Below are positions 1 to 5,845 of a DNA stretch of 5,845 nucleotides, in pieces (positions within the stretch are counted from its first letter, which is position 1; each line of letters starts with the position of its first letter). This DNA comes from Bacillota bacterium. Its GTDB lineage: Bacteria > Bacillota > Clostridia > Lachnospirales > Lachnospiraceae. The DNA lies in contig JAEWRS010000193.1 of the NCBI GenBank assembly GCA_023398855.1, positions 1 through 5,845 of the forward strand, in the 5' to 3' direction. The notes below the pieces were generated by a model. The model saw nothing but the letters and a program-made list of their open reading frames with translations. It searched no databases and was not told where the DNA came from. The position numbers and the translations under genes are program-made.

Positions 1-1
1 G

Positions 2-64
2 CCTGTTACGGCGGAAAAGGTATACTGGGGACTAAAGGATAAAGAGGAGCGGAGCAGAGTTTAA
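2..64 (+). CDS. possible C-terminal end of an upstream gene (partial)
   Basis: An open plus-strand frame enters from the left edge and ends at TAA 62-64, giving 20 hydrophilic residues that end in KDKEERSRV. The other two forward frames stop earlier, at TAA 40-42 and TAA 31-33. A strong factor-independent terminator begins about 28 bases after this stop, which is where the end of a plus-strand gene would be expected. Twenty codons without a stop is weak evidence on its own, and no family can be recognised from this tail. A minus-strand frame is also open here but has no convincing ribosome binding site. Confidence 0.35.
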   Translation, partial: PVTAEKVYWGLKDKEERSRV

Positions 65-92
65 ACATCTGCCTGAGAATGAGTAAAAATAG

Positions 93-139
93 TATAGAGG
101 AAGCATCAGGGTGGATCCGGTGTTTCCTCTATATTTTTT
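93..139 (+). terminator. factor-independent terminator upstream of the ABC operon
   Basis: TATAGAGGAA at 93-102 pairs perfectly with TTCCTCTATA at 124-133. The stem extends inward by five more pairs (103-107 with 119-123, including G-U pairs), making about 15 pairs around a short GC-containing loop. Right after the stem comes a run of six T (134-139). An A-rich stretch at 85-91 precedes the left arm, so the minus-strand transcript would also have a hairpin followed by U residues, and the element may work in both directions. It separates the upstream transcription unit from the ABC operon promoter. Confidence 0.88.
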
Positions 140-194
140 ACGTTGAAATCAGTAATATATTGGGGATTTAAAAATATTTCTTATTGTTGATAAA

Positions 195-214
195 AATAAT
201 CGCCGGATATTATT
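195..214. repeat. short inverted repeat overlapping the -35 region (possible operator)
   Basis: AATAAT at 195-200 and ATTATT at 209-214 form a perfect 6-base dyad around an 8-base GC-containing centre. The right arm reaches the first two bases of the proposed -35 box. The position would suit a regulator binding site, but such short AT-rich dyads arise easily by chance and no regulator gene is visible. Confidence 0.25.
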
Positions 215-241
215 GACGTGGAATTGCATTAATATTAACAT
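213..241 (+). promoter_or_regulatory. sigma-A-type promoter of the ABC transporter operon
   Basis: TTGACG at 213-218 matches the -35 consensus at 5 of 6 positions. After a 17-base spacer, TAACAT at 236-241 matches the -10 consensus at 4 of 6. Transcription would start near 247-249, giving a leader of about 32 bases that contains the ATPase ribosome binding site. This is the best -35/-10 pair between the upstream terminator and the first gene. A weaker alternative is TTGATA 187-192 with TATTAT 208-213, but its spacer is only 15 bases. The region is AT-rich, so chance matches are possible. Confidence 0.6.
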
Positions 242-262
242 GGGTATAGGATTGGATAAGAG

Positions 263-270
263 AAAGGAGG
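263..270 (+). promoter_or_regulatory. ribosome binding site of the ABC ATPase gene
   Basis: AAAGGAGG lies 9 bases before the ATG at 280. It is a near-perfect Shine-Dalgarno sequence and fixes the start of the first gene. It predicts strong translation initiation on a leader of about 32 bases. Confidence 0.9.
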
Positions 271-279
271 AAAGGACTT

Positions 280-984
280 ATGAAAGTTTTGATACGGGCA
301 GAAGAAGTCTGCAAGGATTATGATGTGGGTGAAGTCAAAGTGCAGGCTTTGAGAAACGTGTCCTTTGAGATCCTTCGGGGAGAATTTATTGTGATCCTGG
401 GGCCCAGCGGGTCTGGGAAAAGCACCCTTTTAAATATATTGGGAGGAATTGAGACAGTCACCGACGGGACCGTCTATTATGACGACACACCGCTTTCCTG
501 GGGAGATTTAAAGAGCCTTACTGCCTATCGCAGGGCTCATGCCGGATTTATCTTTCAGTTTTATAATCTGATGCCCGGACTGACCGCTTTAGAGAATGTA
601 CAACTGGCGGCGGAGCTTTCCAGTGATCCCTTAGATCCGGTGACATTGCTTGAGCAGGTGGGGCTTTTGGACCGGGCAGGTCACTTTCCAAGCAGACTGT
701 CAGGGGGCCAGCAGCAAAGGGTGGCCATTGCCAGGGCCTTATGCAAAAATCCTGATATCCTTCTTTGCGATGAGCCGACAGGAGCCTTGGACAGCGGCAC
801 TGGAAGCCAGATTTTAAAGCTGCTGTCGGAATTTAACAGACAGTACGAAAAGACAGTGGTTCTGATCACCCATAATGAGAATATTGCAGAGATCGCGGAC
901 CGGGTGTTTTATTTTAAGGATGGGTGCCTGGAAAGGATTCGTATCAATGACATGCCCTTAAAGCCTGAGGAGGTGGTCTGGTAG
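280..984 (+). CDS. ABC transporter ATP-binding protein, MacB/LolD/FtsE type
   Basis: This 234-residue cytoplasmic ATPase would dimerise on the permease encoded next and power it by ATP hydrolysis. All nucleotide-binding motifs are present and intact: A-loop Tyr14, Walker A GPSGSGKST (41-49), Q-loop Gln93 in FQFYNL, signature LSGGQQQR (140-147), Walker B ILLCDEP (160-166) with catalytic Glu165, the ALD of the D-loop (169-171), and the H-loop His198 in ITHN. The short length, the GFIFQFYNLMP sequence and the GALDSGTG segment are typical of LolD/MacB-type ATPases rather than of importer ATPases. The ATG start is set by an AAAGGAGG site 9 bases upstream. It is the first gene of a three-gene operon; its stop codon TAG overlaps the GTG of the permease gene by one base. 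The family is clear; the substrate is unknown. Confidence 0.96.
   Translation: MKVLIRAEEVCKDYDVGEVKVQALRNVSFEILRGEFIVILGPSGSGKSTLLNILGGIETVTDGTVYYDDTPLSWGDLKSLTAYRRAHAGFIFQFYNLMPGLTALENVQLAAELSSDPLDPVTLLEQVGLLDRAGHFPSRLSGGQQQRVAIARALCKNPDILLCDEPTGALDSGTGSQILKLLSEFNRQYEKTVVLITHNENIAEIADRVFYFKDGCLERIRINDMPLKPEEVVW
968..973 (+). promoter_or_regulatory. ribosome binding site deciding the GTG start of the permease gene
   Basis: AGGAGG lies within the last codons of the ATPase gene, 10 bases before GTG 984-986. It supports the GTG as the true start, because the next in-frame ATG falls inside the first membrane segment (codon 36). The TAGTG stop/start overlap suggests translational coupling, which would keep ATPase and permease production in step. 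Confidence 0.85.
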
Positions 985-3329
985 TGAAAAGCTTCCGCAA
1001 GAACGTGGTCCGGTGTTCCCGGCAGAATCCAGGTTCTTTTCTGGGGGCTGTTTTCATCATAGCCATTGGAATATTTGTCTATGTGGCCATGATGGATACC
1101 TTAAGAAACTTAAAGGACCAGGTCGACCGCTATTATGAAAGCAGCGCCATGGCCGATGTGTTCGCTCAGGTGTCTGGAATATCAGAGGTGGACTTAGACC
1201 GGTTAAAGGAGATCCCCGGAATCCAGGAGGTCTCGGGGAAAATGGCCGTTGATGTCAGGCTGTTTGCTTCTTCCCAGTCAGAAATCGTGACAGTGCATTT
1301 GCTGTCTTACGATCCTCTTGATCCTTTAAACAAGCTGATGGTAAAGGGAACAGGGACAGGAAAAGACAGGATTTATCTGGGGAACCGTATGGCCGGACTC
1401 TATGAATACGATATTGGTACTCCTCTTGCCCTCATGATCAACGGAAATAGTGTAAAGTTTGAATTGGCCGGAACCTGTTACGGTCCGGAATACATATATG
1501 CCATTCCTCCAGGAGGTGCCATGGTGCCCGATGGGGAAATCTATGATATTGCCTGTGTGGAAAAAAGCAGGATGGAAGAATTAACCGGGAAAAAGGATTC
1601 CATGAATGAGCTGGGATTTCGTCTGGAAAAAGGATATACCTATGAGGATGTGCGATACCAGCTTATGGACCGTCTTTCCGGGTATGGCCTGATTTCCCTC
1701 TCCGCCCGGGAAAACCAGGTCAGCTATAATATGGTAAAGGGGGAAATCAATGAACTGTATTCCATGGGAACAGTCCTCCCCTTTCTGTTTATGTCCATTT
1801 CCGTGTTCATGCTTTATGTTGTGCTGAAAAAAATGATAGACAAGGATCAAAGCCTGATCGGCACCATGAAGTCCTTTGGTATGAGGGATGGGGAATTAAT
1901 TCTCGCTTACCTTTACCAGGGAGCTGAAGTGGGCGTTTTAGGTGCCCTGGCAGGGAGTATTCTGGCTGTTCCCTTTGGCAGGAACATGTTTGTGATGTAT
2001 GCGAGCTTCTTTAACCTGCCGGACACGGTCTATCACAGTTTTATGAACACAAGGATCAGCGGTCTGGGAATTGCTGTGGGAACTGGACTTCTGGCAGTAT
2101 ATTTAGGAGTCAGGGGGATTTTACATATTACTCCGGCCCAGGCCATGAGGGCAAAGACTCCTTCTTCTGCGTGGAATTTAGAACTTCCTGCTGTTTTTTC
2201 CTCCAGGCTGGGAGCCATGGAAAAAATGGGACTTCGTTCTGTGGTGAGAAATCCTTTTCGGGGGTTTCTGATCATATTGGCAATTGCATTTCCATTTTCC
2301 ATGTCATCTGTGCTTTTTTCCTTTAAAGGAGTAGCGGATCAGATGTATTTTGACCAGTTCAGCAAAGTGGAGACTTATGATATCCAGATTTCCCTGGACA
2401 GCTTTGTATCCTCTATCCGGGGCGAAGCGGCAGGGGAAGGGATAAGGGGAGTGAAAAAAAGCGAGGCAGTTCTCCAGAAGGCTGTGGAATTAAAGCATGA
2501 GAATCTGTCGGAGTTTGCTATGGTCTACGGCTTGAACCCAGGGTCTGACATGTGGAGAATCATGGATCTCTACGGCAGGTTTTATGAGCCGCCGGAGGAT
2601 GGAATCATCATAAACAGCAGGATCGCCAAAAAGCTTCACCTGGAGGAAGGGGATCTTATGGAGGTAATGGTTCCAGGTCTTACTGCGGAAGGGGTGAAGG
2701 TTCCTGTAAAGGCTGTCATAAAGGAGAGCCTGGGAGGCGGCTGCTATATGTCGGTAAAAGGTTTTGCCCGCTTTTTTGGTTCTGTGCCAATGGCAGGAAC
2801 CGTTCTTTTAAAGGTGGAAAAGGGAAGGCTTTCTGAAGTCCGGGAACAGCTTTTAAAAACCAGCCGGGTCACCTGGATGGTGGATACCAGCCGCATCATT
2901 GACAGCTACCGGGATATCATGGGCAGCATGATGGCAATGGTCCAGATGTTTTCCTTTATGGCTGTGGCAGCAGGAGGAATTCTGATTTATAATATTTCCA
3001 TGATTAACATCAGGGAACGGATCTCAGAGCTTGGAACGTTTATTATCATGGGAGGAAAGGATCGGGAGATTGGAAGGATTCTCTTGTTTGAACAGGTAGT
3101 TTACTTTATTTTAGGAATTGCTTTAGGAATATTTGGAAGCATCGGAGTAAAATACCTTTTGGAGCATCTGGTCATATCCGATTCTTACACCATTGACCTG
3201 TCTATACGGCCGGCCTGTTATGGGATAGCATTTTTTACCTGTCTTGCAATGGCAGGGGCTTCTTTGCTGGCTCAGACGCGGTTTGTAAGGCGCATAAAGC
3301 TCACGGACATATTAAAGGAAAGGGAGTAG
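984..3329 (+). CDS. ABC transporter permease with two FtsX/MacB modules
   Basis: This 781-residue inner membrane protein is the membrane partner of the ATPase encoded just upstream. It holds two copies of the FtsX layout, each a membrane helix, an extracellular domain and three more helices. Likely helices are about 19-38, 262-283, 308-332, 358-380, 424-446, 650-673, 699-725 and 743-764. Extracellular domains are roughly 41-260 and 450-645. The second has a MacB-PCD-like segment with GIIINSRIAKKL (540-551) then EEGD (554-557). Each module carries the expected cytoplasmic turn after its second helix (IGTMKSFGM 292-300 and ELGTFIIMGG 682-691) and a conserved exit motif (ITPAQAMRAK 382-391; IKLTDILKE 771-779). 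The two modules together resemble fused LolC/LolE halves, so one chain could supply a whole translocator, although dimerisation cannot be excluded. Translation starts at GTG, overlapping the ATPase stop. The fusion-protein gene follows after 4 bases. It probably acts by mechanotransmission on extracytoplasmic substrates; the substrate is unknown. Confidence 0.93.
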   Translation: MKSFRKNVVRCSRQNPGSFLGAVFIIAIGIFVYVAMMDTLRNLKDQVDRYYESSAMADVFAQVSGISEVDLDRLKEIPGIQEVSGKMAVDVRLFASSQSEIVTVHLLSYDPLDPLNKLMVKGTGTGKDRIYLGNRMAGLYEYDIGTPLALMINGNSVKFELAGTCYGPEYIYAIPPGGAMVPDGEIYDIACVEKSRMEELTGKKDSMNELGFRLEKGYTYEDVRYQLMDRLSGYGLISLSARENQVSYNMVKGEINELYSMGTVLPFLFMSISVFMLYVVLKKMIDKDQSLIGTMKSFGMRDGELILAYLYQGAEVGVLGALAGSILAVPFGRNMFVMYASFFNLPDTVYHSFMNTRISGLGIAVGTGLLAVYLGVRGILHITPAQAMRAKTPSSAWNLELPAVFSSRLGAMEKMGLRSVVRNPFRGFLIILAIAFPFSMSSVLFSFKGVADQMYFDQFSKVETYDIQISLDSFVSSIRGEAAGEGIRGVKKSEAVLQKAVELKHENLSEFAMVYGLNPGSDMWRIMDLYGRFYEPPEDGIIINSRIAKKLHLEEGDLMEVMVPGLTAEGVKVPVKAVIKESLGGGCYMSVKGFARFFGSVPMAGTVLLKVEKGRLSEVREQLLKTSRVTWMVDTSRIIDSYRDIMGSMMAMVQMFSFMAVAAGGILIYNISMINIRERISELGTFIIMGGKDREIGRILLFEQVVYFILGIALGIFGSIGVKYLLEHLVISDSYTIDLSIRPACYGIAFFTCLAMAGASLLAQTRFVRRIKLTDILKERE
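3319..3326 (+). promoter_or_regulatory. ribosome binding site of the fusion-protein gene
   Basis: AAAGGGAG, within the last codons of the permease gene, sits 7 bases before ATG 3334. It supports that ATG as the start. Because it overlaps the end of the upstream coding region, translation of the two genes is probably coupled. Confidence 0.75.
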
Positions 3330-3333
3330 GCTT

Positions 3334-4665
3334 ATGAAGATCCGATTGGATGGCAGGAAAAAGAAATTATGCTTTCTGGCGGCTGGGATTGTCCTTGCAC
3401 TGGCAATAGGCAGGACTGCAGTAAAAAGCTTGAAAGGCACCCCGGTAGAAACAGCGGCAGCGTCCTATGAAACCGTTGAGGACCGCTATACGGAGGAAGG
3501 GATGATAACGGCAGGAGGGGAATACCGGCTGGTTTCAGAGGTGGCTGGTCCTGTAAAGGAGGTCATGGTCAGGGAAAATGACGGGGTAAAGGCAGGAGAT
3601 ATTCTGTTTACCGTTGATGATAAGGATTTGCTGCAAGAAAGGTCTCTTTGTGAAAGTGCTCTGGCAGGCTATAAGGCCAGGCTGGAGCAGAGCCGGATCG
3701 GGCAGTTGATGACGTCATCCCCTCAGGAATATCTGGATTCCGTCAGAGCCGAGGTTTCGGCAAAGGAGGCGGGTTACCAGGCGGCAAAAACTATTTATGA
3801 CGCATCCCAAGCCCTGTATTCTGCAGGGAGCACTTCTAAAGTCGAGTGTGAAAAGGACCGGGCTTCCTATGAATACGCTTCTCTGGCATGGGAGCAGGCA
3901 AAGGGCCGGTATGAGGAAAGCCGGCGGTTTTTAGAGAGCTTAAAGGCAGGAGGAATTGACGAAACCACCATTAATGGAAGGTTTTATGAAAGTGTGGAAG
4001 AGCAGTTAAAGGCTCAGATCAAAGCCCAGGAAACTACCTTGGAGCAGTTGGAAGACCGGCTGAAAAAGTGTGTGGTAGCCGCGGACAGGGATGGGATTGT
4101 CACCTCCCTTCCTGTCAAGAATATGTCCTACATACAGGCAGGGGAAACTGCGGCTGCTATAAGCGGAAGGGGAAGAGTCCAGGCAGAGTCTGACGTACTT
4201 ACCAGCATTGCACCTTATCTTTCCCCGGGAGATAAGGTGACAGTGATACTGCAGCTGAGAAACCGGGATCAAATGTACGAAGGAACCATAAGCCGGGTCT
4301 ATGATTATGCGTCTAAGGGGACGTCTGCATTGGGTATGGATGAATACAGAGTGCATGTGAAAATCGACATGGATGAGAATCCGGATCTGGAAGGAAAAGA
4401 AGGGTATGGCGCCAACATCCGCTTTACCCTGTATTATGGAGAAGATAAGCTGGTGGTTCCATCCAGTGCTGTTTTTGAACTGGATGATAAAGATTATGTG
4501 TTTGTAATGAAAGAAGGAAGAGCGGTAAAGCAACCGGTGGAAGCCGAATACAGGACAGCTACCCAGACTGTCATAAAAGAAGGGCTGAAAGAGGGGGACA
4601 GAGTTATTGATCATGTGGATTCGGAAAAAATCTATGAAGGGGCAAAGGTGTATGCAGGCTCATAG
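3334..4665 (+). CDS. HlyD/MacA-type membrane fusion protein (efflux RND-like periplasmic adaptor family)
   Basis: This 443-residue adaptor probably assembles on the outer face of the FtsX-type permease. Visible parts in order: a basic N terminus (RKKK) and one membrane anchor at about 11-28 with no lipobox cysteine; first half of a lipoyl-like domain (about 66-100, with AGPVKEVMVREND and GVKAGDILFTVDD); a long helical hairpin (about 100-245, rich in A, E, K, Q); second lipoyl half (about 246-278, with ADRDGIVTSL and IQAGE); a beta-barrel (about 280-370, with SPGDKVTV); and a membrane-proximal domain (about 371-443, with VVPSSAVFE and GLKEGDRVI). At the hairpin tip, L161 and S168 keep the spacing of the RxxxLxxxxxxS motif that docks TolC in Gram-negative relatives, but the arginine position is Ala157. 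That fits a monoderm without an outer-membrane channel. It is the last gene of the operon, 4 bases after the permease stop, and is followed by a terminator. MacA-like adaptors usually precede the ATPase gene; here the gene comes last. Confidence 0.92.
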   Translation: MKIRLDGRKKKLCFLAAGIVLALAIGRTAVKSLKGTPVETAAASYETVEDRYTEEGMITAGGEYRLVSEVAGPVKEVMVRENDGVKAGDILFTVDDKDLLQERSLCESALAGYKARLEQSRIGQLMTSSPQEYLDSVRAEVSAKEAGYQAAKTIYDASQALYSAGSTSKVECEKDRASYEYASLAWEQAKGRYEESRRFLESLKAGGIDETTINGRFYESVEEQLKAQIKAQETTLEQLEDRLKKCVVAADRDGIVTSLPVKNMSYIQAGETAAAISGRGRVQAESDVLTSIAPYLSPGDKVTVILQLRNRDQMYEGTISRVYDYASKGTSALGMDEYRVHVKIDMDENPDLEGKEGYGANIRFTLYYGEDKLVVPSSAVFELDDKDYVFVMKEGRAVKQPVEAEYRTATQTVIKEGLKEGDRVIDHVDSEKIYEGAKVYAGS

Positions 4666-4675
4666 GGAATGAAAA

Positions 4676-4715
4676 AGAGGCAGCGCGGAATAACCGTCGC
4701 TGCCTTTCTTTTCTT
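4676..4715. terminator. factor-independent, probably bidirectional terminator between convergent genes
   Basis: AGGCAGCG at 4678-4685 pairs with CGCTGCCT at 4698-4705. Three more pairs inside (CGG 4686-4688 with CCG 4694-4696, T4697 bulged) close a 5-base AATAA loop. On the plus strand the stem is followed by a T-rich tract (4705-4715), ending the ABC operon 11 bases after its last stop codon. On the minus strand the hairpin is followed by the complement of GAAAAAGA (4671-4678), a U-rich run. The same element can therefore end the convergent surface-protein gene, whose stop lies at 4727-4729. Confidence 0.9.
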
Positions 4716-4726
4716 TTGTATCTATA

Positions 4727-5845
4727 TTATTTTATCTTTTCGTATCCTGATTCTTTGATGGTTCCATCGCTGTTGGTCTTATAGTATTTTCCGTCCCCAT
4801 CCTGAACATTTGACTTGCTCTTAGCAAGCTTTCCGCTTGTGCCGACTAAGTACTCTTTGTCATTATAGGACACAACCTTATATTTTTCATCTTTATCAGC
4901 AGTGATCAGTCTGCCCTGTACGTAAATGCTGTCATCGGTGATGGAATTATAACCGGCTCCCTTGCTGCTTCCGGATTTGCGGAAGTTGTATGTATATTTC
5001 TCGCCGTCAAGATCAATGGTAGTCTTTCCAGTTGCCATAGCTCCTTCTTTTGGAGATTTTCCGAAATAGTAAACCTCTGCGTTGTCATCTGCTGCAGGGA
5101 AATCGCTTATTGATTCGATCTCATTGTAAGTGGCGATGGTCTTGCCTGATTCAAAGGTCAATTTATAAAGTCCCTGAAGCATTTCGCCCTTTTCGTTGAA
5201 GGCGTAGCTTAAGCCATTGATGCTCTTGATCTGACTGGTGGTAAGCTGTCCGCTGGTGGCAGAGTAGAACCAGTATTCTGTGCCGTCATCATGTGCTTCT
5301 GCATCAACATCTTCTCCTGGAACAGTCTTGAACCAGCCTTTTGCAAGCCAGCACTGTTCTGGAAGGTTATAATACTGGTTCGCAGAGCTTGAAGTGGAAG
5401 CAGAGGCAGAAGCGATTTCATACCATTCAGATTCAGCAGCTCCGTTTTCATTAAAACGGTATTTATGGCCATTGATGGTTTTGGTGGTATCTTTCACTTT
5501 CTTGCCGTTGGTGCCGAAATAGAACCAGTAGGCTCCGTTGAAGTTGTCTTTTGCATTCTCTGAATCATCTGCTTCGATGGATTTCCAGTCGTTTGTCTGA
5601 GCGCCATCGGAGGAGTCTCCTAAGTAGTAGATTCCATCCTTCCATGCATCATCACTGTTCAGGCGTGTGGATTCTTCATTAACCCAGCCAAACAGCAATC
5701 TTCCTTCTGCGTCAAAGGCGTAATTATGAAATTCTCCATTGGCGATTTTTACAGATTTAAAAGAAGTTTTGCCTGTAGTTGGAGCCTGAAGGGCTTTTCC
5801 GTTGCTGCCAAAGTAGTACCAGTAAGTATCTGGTTCGTCCTCTTC
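4727..5845 (-). CDS. cell-wall-binding repeat protein, C-terminal part (5' end outside window)
   Basis: The frame is open from the right edge to TAA at 4729-4727, giving 372 visible residues; the true N terminus, any signal peptide and any catalytic domain lie beyond the window. The visible part consists of aromatic/glycine repeats of the choline/glucan-type cell-wall-binding class: an acidic linker, an aromatic strand (YWYYFG, YWFYFG, YWFYS, VYYFG), a KTINGHKYRFNENG-like hairpin, then a GW or GY end. Such repeats commonly anchor secreted clostridial proteins to wall polymers. A Ser/Ala-rich linker (about 144-156) divides the array, and there is one Cys (165). Composition is rich in D, S, G, K, N and Y, unlike the operon proteins, as expected for a secreted surface protein. 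A TTG at 5698-5696 could be mistaken for a start, but it is internal codon 50: clear repeat sequence precedes it and it has no ribosome binding site. The gene converges on the ABC operon and is probably unrelated to it functionally. Ligand unknown. Confidence 0.85.
   Translation of the reverse strand, partial: EEDEPDTYWYYFGSNGKALQAPTTGKTSFKSVKIANGEFHNYAFDAEGRLLFGWVNEESTRLNSDDAWKDGIYYLGDSSDGAQTNDWKSIEADDSENAKDNFNGAYWFYFGTNGKKVKDTTKTINGHKYRFNENGAAESEWYEIASASASTSSSANQYYNLPEQCWLAKGWFKTVPGEDVDAEAHDDGTEYWFYSATSGQLTTSQIKSINGLSYAFNEKGEMLQGLYKLTFESGKTIATYNEIESISDFPAADDNAEVYYFGKSPKEGAMATGKTTIDLDGEKYTYNFRKSGSSKGAGYNSITDDSIYVQGRLITADKDEKYKVVSYNDKEYLVGTSGKLAKSKSNVQDGDGKYYKTNSDGTIKESGYEKIK
4742..5827 (-). 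repeat. array of diverged cell-wall-binding repeat units
   Basis: Five recognisable units, numbered by visible residue: A 7-54 (5827-5684), B 105-142 (5533-5420), C 190-227 (5278-5165), D 257-299 (5077-4949) and E 331-368 (4855-4742). A shorter half-unit follows A (about 64-88, with GIYYLG and DGAQTNDW). Each full unit runs aromatic strand, G, short turn, basic/hydroxyl strand, then an aromatic hairpin. Units A to C keep YW[YF]Y; unit D has VYYF and unit E has only EYLVG. The closing tryptophan is present in A (FGW) and B (EWY), and replaced in C (GLY), D (AGY) and E (SGY). Unit lengths and linkers vary, so this is protein-level repetition; the DNA copies share only short stretches such as the CCAGTA that encodes Tyr-Trp on the minus strand. 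Confidence 0.8.

Noticed and set aside
1..86. Minus-strand frame beginning with an ATG near 86 and open to the left edge
   Set aside because: It has no good ribosome binding site and an unremarkable composition. The plus-strand frame ending before the terminator explains the region better.
140..212. Riboswitch or attenuator between the upstream terminator and the promoter
   Set aside because: This stretch is AT-rich with no strong hairpin or known riboswitch core, and it lies upstream of the likely transcription start.
681..869. 62-codon minus-strand open frame within the ATPase gene
   Set aside because: It is antisense to the signature and Walker B region of a conserved ATPase, so it is a by-product of that coding sequence.
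1581..2302. Two 89-codon minus-strand open frames (1581-1850 and 2033-2302) inside the permease gene
   Set aside because: Both are antisense to a clear membrane-protein gene, with no ribosome binding site or domain to support them.
984..3329. BceB-type bacitracin-resistance permease
   Set aside because: BceB proteins have about 650 residues, ten helices and one large extracellular domain between helices 7 and 8. This protein has two extracellular domains, each after a single helix, and about eight helices, and it is paired with an adaptor protein.
3334..3420. Lipoprotein signal in the fusion protein
   Set aside because: The only Cys in the N-terminal hydrophobic region (Cys13) is near its start, not after a LAAG-type lipobox, so a plain membrane anchor is more likely.
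4006..4614. 202-codon minus-strand open frame inside the fusion-protein gene
   Set aside because: It lies wholly antisense to a well-supported gene, shows no recognisable domain and has a composition (many His, Ile, Phe, Ser) typical of the complement of a Gly/Glu/Lys-rich gene.
4906..5472. Alternate-frame minus-strand open frames at 4906-5088 and 5209-5472
   Set aside because: They overlap the repeat protein on the same strand in another frame. The repeat-protein frame has coherent repeat structure and these do not.
4742..5827. CRISPR-like or tandem DNA repeats
   Set aside because: The spacing is irregular and the similarity is at protein level only, which fits diverged wall-binding repeats.

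Overview
The window looks like chromosomal DNA from a low-to-mid GC monoderm Firmicute, most likely a Lachnospiraceae-type Clostridium (Lacrimispora / Clostridium saccharolyticum-like). That guess rests on strong AGGAGG ribosome binding sites, clostridial codon choice, factor-independent terminators with long U tracts, and a cell-wall-binding-repeat surface protein of a kind common in that group. Genus-level assignment is inference.

Layout: bases 1-64 may hold the last codons of an upstream plus-strand gene, closed by a strong hairpin terminator at 93-139. An AT-rich stretch (about 140-279) carries a good sigma-A-type promoter (213-241) and a short leader. A tight three-gene plus-strand operon follows: an ABC ATPase (280-984), a large permease with two FtsX/MacB modules (984-3329, GTG start overlapping the previous stop by one base) and a membrane-anchored HlyD/MacA-type membrane fusion protein (3334-4665). 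A hairpin at 4676-4715 ends the operon. Converging on it from the minus strand is the 3' part of a cell-wall-binding-repeat protein (4727-5845), which runs off the right edge of the window.

The three operon genes make up a complete MacB/LolCDE-class (type VII ABC, mechanotransmission) system. The ATPase drives conformational change in the FtsX-type permease, and the fusion protein projects a coiled-coil hairpin and lipoyl/beta-barrel domains outside the membrane. In monoderms such sets handle peptides, antibiotics or lipidic/envelope substrates. The substrate here cannot be read from sequence, and no substrate gene or two-component system lies in the window.

The convergent protein is probably secreted and cell-wall associated. 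Only its repeat-rich C-terminal 372 residues are visible. I see no RNA gene, CRISPR array, insertion sequence or phage feature. The window is mostly ordinary. The points most worth a second look are the fusion protein's altered RLS tip motif, the graded decay of the wall-binding repeats with acidic segments in register, and dyads overlapping the operon promoter.
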